This document shows, piece by piece, positions 57,656 to 64,000 of a stretch of 64,000 bases of DNA. The notes beneath the pieces are model-generated. The model had not been told where the DNA came from. It searched no databases and saw only the letters and a program-made list of their open reading frames with translations. The position numbers were made by a program, and so were the translations under genes. Every line of letters starts with the position of its first letter. Position 1 is the first letter of the stretch. This DNA comes from a virus, in the IMG/VR virus record IMGVR_UViG_3300023117_000010, positions 1 to 64,000 of that record; one strand, written 5' to 3'.

Positions 57656-58124
57656 TTGTTATTATCTTCTCCTTAAGATAAAACTCTTTAATTGCATTCT
57701 TAATACATCTGTCCATATAGAAAGAAAAAGTATCCTCTTCTTTTTTATAAGGCAGATAATATATCTTATCATACCACAAAGAGTCTAGTGCTATTCTACC
57801 CATCGCCATCATATGCCATAAAATATCAAATTTTTTCTCTGTATCTTCTATAAGAGTTGCTTTATATGCAAAATGACAATATGTATATAGTGGCCCGGCT
57901 GTTATTATATAATCTTCTTTTTCATATTTATATTCCTTAAGAAGAACATCTCCAGCGAATATAAAATCTGTTCTATAATCACTAAATTGACCTAATGCAA
58001 GATCAGTCTTTTTTACAAATTTTTGAGGAAGCCGATCTAAGATTTTTAAATTTCTTTCTTGACTTATTTTTTTAGCCATCTTACTTTTTCCGCTTCCGGG
58101 CGCACCTAACATTAAAATCTTCAT
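57648..58124 (-). CDS. P-loop NTPase or nucleotide kinase-like protein (158 aa)
   Basis: N-terminal P-loop GAPGSGKSKM (residues 7-16) within a strand-helix start (MKILMLGAPGSGKS). The rest suits a small kinase/AAA-type fold (YIITAGPLYTYCHFAYKATL, KIYYLPYKKEED), but substrate residues are not recognisable. ATG 58124 abuts the preceding stop. Confidence 0.75.
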   Translation of the reverse strand: MKILMLGAPGSGKSKMAKKISQERNLKILDRLPQKFVKKTDLALGQFSDYRTDFIFAGDVLLKEYKYEKEDYIITAGPLYTYCHFAYKATLIEDTEKKFDILWHMMAMGRIALDSLWYDKIYYLPYKKEEDTFSFYMDRCIKNAIKEFYLKEKIITID

Positions 58125-58654
58125 TAGTCTTCTTTTTTCCTTGATTTAGAAACAACAAAAGAAACAGAAGGCTTATCCATTTTAATAGTTTCTTCTAACA
58201 CATTAAGAAATTCTGGATTTTCTTCCAATCTTTGATTGATTTTTTCTTCGTTTATTTCAGGAACCATCATTACAATATCTGAAAAGATTTCTGGATAGCC
58301 TTTTTGTAATTCCCAAAGGTCTACCCTAACCTTTCCTTTTGATATTCTTCGATAAGCCTGCCCTCCATCTGAAAATTCCATCTTTTTAGGAACAAACTCA
58401 TCTTTCTCTTTTATTGTAGCAGTTCTATTGTCTTCATTAATTTTTACAATTTCATATGAAGGAAATCTTCCTTCAAGATATGAATTTGTATTTTCTACAA
58501 ACTCTGGAATAAAAACAACTTTAATTTCAGCATCTCTTGCTGAATCTACCAATTCTTCAAGTTCTTTTTTAAATGTTTTTATTTCTTTATCAATTTCAGA
58601 TTTTTTATCTTGAAGTTCTTTGATTTTTTCGTAAATATCATTTTGTTCACTCAT
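58124..58654 (-). CDS. Protein with N-terminal coiled coil (176 aa)
   Basis: ATG 58654 (MSEQNDIYEKIKELQDKK) with GGAGG 6 nt upstream; the longer reading overlaps the next gene. Residues about 5-45 are a coiled coil (KSEIDKEIKTFKKELEEL). The rest is alpha/beta and basic at the end. No family recognised. Confidence 0.75.
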   Translation of the reverse strand: MSEQNDIYEKIKELQDKKSEIDKEIKTFKKELEELVDSARDAEIKVVFIPEFVENTNSYLEGRFPSYEIVKINEDNRTATIKEKDEFVPKKMEFSDGGQAYRRISKGKVRVDLWELQKGYPEIFSDIVMMVPEINEEKINQRLEENPEFLNVLEETIKMDKPSVSFVVSKSRKKED

Positions 58655-58835
58655 AATCTTCCTCCAAAATTTTTTTAACATGAGAACAAGTTCCATTAAA
58701 GCGAAACCCCCGGCAATCACAAAAAGGATCGCACAAGGGGTAGCCTATACCTACAACTGTATATACGTTTCCTCTTGGAGAAACGACTTTTACTTCATTT
58801 GGATAATCTTCAATTATTTTCGGTTTTTGATTCAA
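58647..58835 (-). CDS. Small SWIM-like zinc-finger protein (62 aa)
   Basis: CDCRGFRFNGTCSHVKKIL matches the SWIM pattern C-x-C...C-x-H. A beta start (EVKVVSPRGNVYTVVGIG) precedes it. SWIM domains bind DNA or proteins. The start is a TTG at 58835 without a good ribosome site, inside the end of the upstream gene, so it is uncertain. Confidence 0.65.
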   Translation of the reverse strand: MNQKPKIIEDYPNEVKVVSPRGNVYTVVGIGYPLCDPFCDCRGFRFNGTCSHVKKILEEDYE

Positions 58836-59187
58836 GTACAGTCTCTTTATAAGATTCGTATTTTACATTAATATGTTTTAAATATTCTTGCATAAGCGTA
58901 ATTAATCTGAAAGTTATAATTTGACTAACAATATCATGTAAATTATATTTTCCACCTTGTTCAAATTCAACTATATCATACATCATATCTTTATCTTCTA
59001 CAACAACATCAAGTAAATTTACTTGTTCTATAATTTCAGATTCAAACAAAGCCCCAACAGCAATATCTAAAAGCACATTAAATTTAACTGGAAGGTCTAT
59101 TTGTTTAGAGTTCAACAAGTTTTCTAACGTAGTGAGAGTTTTTTTTGAAATTTCAAATAAAGTTTTTTGTTCTATTATTTCACTCAT
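58810..59187 (-). CDS. Helical protein of unknown function (125 aa)
   Basis: ATG 59187 (MSEIIEQKTLFEISK) with GGAAGAAG upstream, overlapping the preceding small gene. Long amphipathic helices (LPVKFNVLLDIAVGALFESE, IVSQIITFRLITLMQEYL). No family recognised. Confidence 0.7.
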   Translation of the reverse strand: MSEIIEQKTLFEISKKTLTTLENLLNSKQIDLPVKFNVLLDIAVGALFESEIIEQVNLLDVVVEDKDMMYDIVEFEQGGKYNLHDIVSQIITFRLITLMQEYLKHINVKYESYKETVLESKTENN

Positions 59188-59290
59188 CTTCTTCCCAAAA
59201 AAGGTCTTCAAATGGACAGTCTGTATTGCCACAGTACATTGGATTTAATTCATTACACTTGGAGCAAACAATACTGTTTTGATCGTTCAT
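59180..59290 (-). CDS. Tiny zinc-ribbon protein (36 aa)
   Basis: ATG 59290 with GGAGG 9 nt upstream; TGA 59180-59182 overlaps the next gene. CSKCNELNPMYC and CGNTDCPF give two Cys pairs (C-x2-C and C-x4-C), enough for one zinc. Acidic end (DLFWEEDE). Too short to classify further. Confidence 0.65.
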   Translation of the reverse strand: MNDQNSIVCSKCNELNPMYCGNTDCPFEDLFWEEDE

Positions 59291-59291
59291 T

Positions 59292-59579
59292 TTATTTTTC
59301 CTCCGTTTTATGTCCGAATGCAAATTCTCCACACTCTTCGCATAAAGAAATAAATCTATTTTTAGAATCTATAGCCCAAAGAACATCGTCATGAGAACAC
59401 TTTTCTGTTTCATCGTTAGGCCAAATTTTTTTTAAATTAGAGTCGGTTGCAATCATTCTCCACACAAATGTTTTACCAAACTCTTGTGTTTTTTGACCTT
59501 TGAGTTCTAATAAAACATCTCCTTTTGATGGAGAAAATTTTTTAATACCACAATCTTCATTATGGTCTTCTTCAGACAT
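59292..59579 (-). CDS. Small protein with CxxC motif (95 aa)
   Basis: Beta-rich first half (KGDVLLELKGQKTQEFGKTF) and a C-terminal SLCEECGEFAFGH, preceded by KCSHDD, giving a possible four-ligand zinc site. AAGGA precedes ATG 59579. Function unknown. Confidence 0.7.
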   Translation of the reverse strand: MSEEDHNEDCGIKKFSPSKGDVLLELKGQKTQEFGKTFVWRMIATDSNLKKIWPNDETEKCSHDDVLWAIDSKNRFISLCEECGEFAFGHKTEEK

Positions 59580-59587
59580 AAAAATCC

Positions 59588-62500
59588 TTAGATAAATAAA
59601 TCAAAATCTTCTATAAAAAAATCTTTTAGAGGAATTTCTTCTAGATCTATTTTATCATTTTTGCTTGTTTGCATCAATGTTGGATAATGCGTACCTTCTA
59701 AATTTAAGCGATCCATATTGCGAGCAATACCTTGTTCTTCAATAAGCGCCCTTTGCTCGTTTGTACTTAAGGTGGACTCAGATAGGAAAGAAGTTTTTTG
59801 AGAATCTTTTTCAATTGGCTCAAAACTATAATTTGATTGCCTTATTTCTGATTCACTAAGACTTACATCTAAGTCGCCTCTTGGGATATATAGATCCAAA
59901 CGAGTTCCATTGTTTACTATTCTAACATAGTCAGGAATTTCATAATCAGATGAAGTCATCTTATACAATTTATCTTTAACTAAAACATTTCCTCTTACGT
60001 CTTTCCATGCAGCAACTTTTGAAGTTGTTGCTGAAGAAAGCCCTTGACCAGCGTTAGTGGCTGTTTGACCGGCAGAAGACTGTTGTTCAGCAGTTTGCAT
60101 TGGGTGCCCCGATGACTGTTGTTGCTGTTGTTGTCTTTGCAACCACTGTCTTGTCATATCAGTTGGCACGTTTGGATACATTTCTTGCAATTGCGCCTCT
60201 TCTTCTTGTTGCTGTTGAAGTTGCCCAAGAACGCCGGGATCTGGAGTCGCATCAGAACCTGCTTGATAGGCTTGCTGTGTCATAACAGCATCGCCCATTT
60301 GAGATGTTTGTTGAGCAATCCCCATTGTCTGATTATACGATTGATCGTAAGGAGATGGAGTTTGTGCTAACGTATTGTTGGGTAATGATGTGAAATCAGA
60401 TTCTTTTTTTTTAGATTCTCTTGGTAAATCTATTCCAAACTGCCCTAACGCTCTTCTGTCTCTTTCATCCATTTGAAAATCTTCTGGGTCTTTAATAATT
60501 GTTCTGGGATCTGCAAAAACACCTTGCTCTTCTTGCAGTCTTTCTGACTTTTCGATATCTTCAGGAAGAAAACCAATTTCTGGACCAATGTTGTCTTTAA
60601 ACATTCCAGAAACTCCTTGAATTTCATCAATTATTGCTTTTATTCCAGCATTAAACTCTTCTACACCCATGCCTAATGAGTCTAACTGTTGCATCATAGC
60701 GTCTGTATTACCCATTATCTCTGGAGGCATAACTTCAGCAAGCATTTGAAGTCCTTGTTTTATTCTTTCATTTTGTGCCTGAAGACTTCTAATGGCTAAC
60801 ACAAAAACTTCTTCAACTAACTCTTTTGCTTCCATAGGGTCTATATCTCTTCCACTTTGTTCGATAGATTCTTCAACTACTTCATCTGAATAAACATTAT
60901 TTATTGCAGTTTCAAGATAGTTTTCAGCATAATCTTCAATAAATGCTTCAATATTTTCTAGATCGGCCATAGCCTTTCTTGAATCTCCAGTATTTACGAC
61001 TTCTTGTGCAAGAAAATGGTAAGGATAGAACAATTTTTTTTCTAAATACGCTTGAGGCATTAATTGCAATGCATCTTCATCATGTTGCAATTCTTGATTC
61101 ATAAGAAGATAATCAGCAGCAGCAACTTTTTCTTGTTGCGGAGTAATCATTCCAGAAGTTTCTTGCTGATTAATCTTTTCTTCAGAATTTGCTCCTACAT
61201 TTTCTCCTTTTGAGGGGAATTTGTTATTAGTTCTTTCTTTCTTTGCTTTTTCTTTTTTCTCTTTTTCAACATCTTCAAGCACTTCCATGATATCCATCTG
61301 ATGCATACCTTCTGGTAAATCATGCGGGTCATTCCCTGCTTCTTTCCATTCAATTCCCATATTAACAATTGAAGGATCTACTAGCGGATCATTGCTGGCT
61401 ACTCTCTTTACCTGTTCAAGCGCCCAAATAGTATATTCGTGCCCATATGATGGATAAAGAGTATTAATAATATCGCTTTCGTGAGTTCCCGCTTCCATAA
61501 AAGCCGCTACTCTTGCGAGAACTGGACGGTCTTCTTCTACATAACCATCAAATTTTGATTCATCAAGAGAAGCAAAAACTGGCTTTACTCTAAGAGAATC
61601 GTGAGATGCCGCTACTGCTCCGGGAATAAGAGTTTGTTGGTTTTGAGGCATCTTAGGTGGCGTTCCTACTCCATCAATCGGAATAGGACTCATATTTGTA
61701 TTTGTTGGAGACATAGCATCTGTGGGAGATGATGGTTCTGGCAATCCAGTATTTCCTTCTGGGGGAGCCTCTTCCTCTAACCCAACAGGGGTATTCAAAA
61801 CAGAATTGTGATATTGTTCTGGAACAGCAGTTAAAATAGAAGAAAGTTCAGCAATTGTTTCCGCTTCGTGAGCATAACTATAAAGTGCCCACCAGACAGC
61901 GCGGTTCTCTGTAACTTCACCAGATTTTGCCCATTGAGTTAACGCAGAATTAACTTGCGCTCTTAATGATTCAATATCTGAATCCTTCTTCTTAATTCCT
62001 GAAGCGGCTTCAAACATTAAATTATCTGAGATGTGATCAAATGGCATATCAGAACGGCTTACTGATGCTTGTGGAGCCATACCCGGGGCTGTTGTATTCA
62101 TCATTTGAATTGGTTGAACGGCTTCCTCTTGTCCACCACCACCAAACAAATTACCAACAATTGGAACGTTACGAAGAGCATTACTAAGACCTACTGCTGA
62201 AAGACCCTTTTTTACATATGGCATAATTTTGGGCAAACCAGATTTAACCAATTGTGGGCCAAATACGGCGGCAGCAGCCGCTAGGGGTAGAGCAGACTCT
62301 TTTTGATAATTAGAAACAGAACTAATTCCGTTATAATTTTTATCTTGCGTATTCATCACTTCAATAATAAAACCAGTTCCGGGTAGATCTTCTTCTCCCA
62401 ATTCTGGGTCTGAACAAGTAGTTAAGAAATCCATAAGATAGCCCTCAAATTCATCAACATCTTCAGTCTTAAACTCTTCTTTTCTACGAAGAGAGTTTAC

Positions 62501-62656
62501 ATTCTGTAAAAGTTGCTGAACAAAACTATCTGGCTCACTTAGGGGGTCGGGCCATTCCTCTCCCTCTGGATCATAATTTTCATCGGCTGGACTTACTTTT
62601 TCACCCATTGCTAATTTTCTATCTTTCTTGGACATTTTAAACGCGAAATCAGACAC
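59588..62656 (-). CDS. Large putative virion protein with Gln-rich tail (1,022 aa)
   Basis: GTG 62656 has AAGGAG 5 nt upstream. The N-terminus is acidic; an Ala-rich hydrophobic segment (LPLAAAAAVFGPQLV) lies near 127, and a Gly-rich one (GNLFGGGGQEE) near 170. Pro/Thr/Ser-rich linkers and a Gln-rich region (about 820-880) separate helical blocks. Sites like KVAA (twice), RVAS and EAAS resemble the putative processing sites of the other large proteins. No family recognised; a virion or injected protein is inferred from these shared features. Confidence 0.75.
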   Translation of the reverse strand: MSDFAFKMSKKDRKLAMGEKVSPADENYDPEGEEWPDPLSEPDSFVQQLLQNVNSLRRKEEFKTEDVDEFEGYLMDFLTTCSDPELGEEDLPGTGFIIEVMNTQDKNYNGISSVSNYQKESALPLAAAAAVFGPQLVKSGLPKIMPYVKKGLSAVGLSNALRNVPIVGNLFGGGGQEEAVQPIQMMNTTAPGMAPQASVSRSDMPFDHISDNLMFEAASGIKKKDSDIESLRAQVNSALTQWAKSGEVTENRAVWWALYSYAHEAETIAELSSILTAVPEQYHNSVLNTPVGLEEEAPPEGNTGLPEPSSPTDAMSPTNTNMSPIPIDGVGTPPKMPQNQQTLIPGAVAASHDSLRVKPVFASLDESKFDGYVEEDRPVLARVAAFMEAGTHESDIINTLYPSYGHEYTIWALEQVKRVASNDPLVDPSIVNMGIEWKEAGNDPHDLPEGMHQMDIMEVLEDVEKEKKEKAKKERTNNKFPSKGENVGANSEEKINQQETSGMITPQQEKVAAADYLLMNQELQHDEDALQLMPQAYLEKKLFYPYHFLAQEVVNTGDSRKAMADLENIEAFIEDYAENYLETAINNVYSDEVVEESIEQSGRDIDPMEAKELVEEVFVLAIRSLQAQNERIKQGLQMLAEVMPPEIMGNTDAMMQQLDSLGMGVEEFNAGIKAIIDEIQGVSGMFKDNIGPEIGFLPEDIEKSERLQEEQGVFADPRTIIKDPEDFQMDERDRRALGQFGIDLPRESKKKESDFTSLPNNTLAQTPSPYDQSYNQTMGIAQQTSQMGDAVMTQQAYQAGSDATPDPGVLGQLQQQQEEEAQLQEMYPNVPTDMTRQWLQRQQQQQQSSGHPMQTAEQQSSAGQTATNAGQGLSSATTSKVAAWKDVRGNVLVKDKLYKMTSSDYEIPDYVRIVNNGTRLDLYIPRGDLDVSLSESEIRQSNYSFEPIEKDSQKTSFLSESTLSTNEQRALIEEQGIARNMDRLNLEGTHYPTLMQTSKNDKIDLEEIPLKDFFIEDFDLFI

Positions 62657-62699
62657 TTTAACTCCTTGTTATGAAGATCTACCCTTTATTATCAGGAAA

Positions 62700-64000
62700 C
62701 TACAACAATACAGGTTCCGTACCACCAACAGATATATCAATTATATCACCCGTTACGCTGCCATGAACAGTTGGAGTGTCATTAACATTTAATACAATAG
62801 GAGCGGCTGTTCCAATTGCAGTTTTTTCTTTAAATGTAATCAATTGGATAGTGTTTGGGCTTATACTTATATTAAAATCAGTGACTACAAAAATATCAAA
62901 ATCTTCTTTAAGAATTGTTGCCCGAGCAATTTCAGATATTAAGAAAAAATAGTCTAATCTTGAATAATTTGCATCATAATATGGGATTTCTATTAATGTT
63001 GCTGTTTCTTTAACGTTTAATAACAATCCATTATTAATTTCTGTCAATTGTCCAACATCATCTGTTGATGCGGATACTTCGACTCCGACAAAATCTTGCA
63101 ATGTGCTGATATCAGAAGCAATCGCTCCAATTATTGGAGTGTCTGTAAGATTTGATTCATCTAAAGATGATAAAGAATTAGAAACTGCTTCAAATAGTGT
63201 AATATTTTCAATTACATAAACTTCAATTGATACATTTTCAGATAGTTGAATTTGCTCCAACCCAATAGCATCGGCTTCTAATGAATCAAATTGATCTGAT
63301 GCTGACGAGGTATCTGAACTTCCAATATCATTAGATATATTAGGTGTTTCTATTAAAGATGAAGAATCTGAACTTTCAGCATTTACATTTGACAAAGTAG
63401 ATTCTGAAAGTTGTGCATCGTCGCTGATTTCAGGGGCTATTTCAACAAACTCTGCAAGATTTGACTGATCTTGCGATCTAAACCCGATGTTAGAAGTATC
63501 TTCAAAAAGATTTGAAAGGTCATCAGATGACAATTCAGCAGATATTAAAGGAATATCCGTTGTAGAAATATTATCAGTTCCGGGCGCTTCTGCTGCAACA
63601 AAATTGCTTGATTCTAGTAGAAAACCATCTGAATCAGAGGCTACTAGATCTGTAAAGACTTGAACGTTTTCAGATTCAATTCCTGAGTCAAGAGCATTTA
63701 GATCTATTGTGTTGACAAACTCAGATAATGTAGAAAAATCTTGTATATTGTCTAATAATATTTGAGTTATTTCTACTAATAGAGAACTATCACTAGAACT
63801 CAATGATGCTGCAATAGATTCAGAAAGGGCTATGCTATCTTGATTTGTAAGAAACAAGCCACCGTTTGAATCTGACAACGATAAACTATCGCTAGAAGAT
63901 AGTCTTATATCAATGAATTCATTAAAAGTTACACTATCTATGTTTGCAACTGAAACAGAAAGTGTAAGTAAAATATCTGTTAAAGATAAAGAATCAACAA
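62700..64000 (-). CDS. Ser/Asp/Leu-rich repeat protein, N-terminus beyond right edge
   Basis: The frame is open from TAG 62700 to the right edge, so the 5' part is missing; the TTG near 63878 is internal. Most of it repeats a pattern of D-S/D-x-x-x-L with acidic residues (SSSDSLSLSDSNGG, LSESIAASLSSSDSS, SSDTSSASDQFDSLEA). The last about 120 residues are different and beta-rich (RLDYFFLISEIARATI, NTIQLITFKEKTAIG). A stalk or fibre with a C-terminal tip is a reasonable guess. Confidence 0.7.
   Translation of the reverse strand, partial: VDSLSLTDILLTLSVSVANIDSVTFNEFIDIRLSSSDSLSLSDSNGGLFLTNQDSIALSESIAASLSSSDSSLLVEITQILLDNIQDFSTLSEFVNTIDLNALDSGIESENVQVFTDLVASDSDGFLLESSNFVAAEAPGTDNISTTDIPLISAELSSDDLSNLFEDTSNIGFRSQDQSNLAEFVEIAPEISDDAQLSESTLSNVNAESSDSSSLIETPNISNDIGSSDTSSASDQFDSLEADAIGLEQIQLSENVSIEVYVIENITLFEAVSNSLSSLDESNLTDTPIIGAIASDISTLQDFVGVEVSASTDDVGQLTEINNGLLLNVKETATLIEIPYYDANYSRLDYFFLISEIARATILKEDFDIFVVTDFNISISPNTIQLITFKEKTAIGTAAPIVLNVNDTPTVHGSVTGDIIDISVGGTEPVLL

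Noticed and set aside
63876-63878. Start codon for the Ser/Asp-rich protein
   Set aside because: The codon is an internal TTG; the frame stays open with the same repeat pattern to the right edge.

Overview
The window is part of the genome of a large tailed dsDNA bacteriophage (Caudoviricetes). It carries a portal, a large terminase and a small-terminase candidate. It also has a nearly complete replication set: a DnaE-type polymerase, RecA, a DnaG-type primase, a DnaB-like helicase, a DnaC-like loader, RNase H and a RuvC-like resolvase, plus a likely ssDNA-binding protein. Nucleotide metabolism is represented by ThyX and a dNMP kinase. A secreted Rpf/transglycosylase-like lysin and a MSMEG_6728-type glycosylase point to an actinobacterial host; this is inference. 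No tail genes are present and both edges cut through genes, so the genome is much larger than the window.

Layout. (1) 1-16497, leftward: an edge-truncated GNAT-HTH-PcfJ fusion, a 3,236-residue repeat-and-linker protein, small genes, and a lysis module (membrane proteins and lysin). (2) 16498-17737: a 1.24 kb divergent, gene-free region with G-runs, direct repeats and hairpins; it holds the leftward promoter and is the best origin or control-region candidate. (3) 17738-30801, rightward: about 40 tightly packed small genes of mostly unknown function. The first 9 kb looks clearly richer in GC than both arms. Four near-identical promoter cassettes and a fifth near-consensus promoter head successive operons. 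A complete hammerhead ribozyme overlaps the end of one gene, followed by a structured stretch and a tRNA-like gene. (4) 30802-64000, leftward: small genes, ThyX, dNMP kinase, metallophosphoesterase, portal, two very large putative virion proteins, terminase, a sigma-region-4 protein, three nucleases, the replisome genes, then another large putative virion protein and a Ser/Asp-rich protein that runs off the right edge.

How it fits together: the rightward arm looks like an early or accessory region, the centre of the right arm is the replication-recombination-packaging core, and the very large proteins look like virion components. Five of those large proteins share short [KR]-x-A-[SAG] sites that could be proteolytic maturation sites (inference). 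The most interesting elements are the hammerhead ribozyme, the giant modular protein, the repeated promoter cassette and the repeated start-associated sequence.
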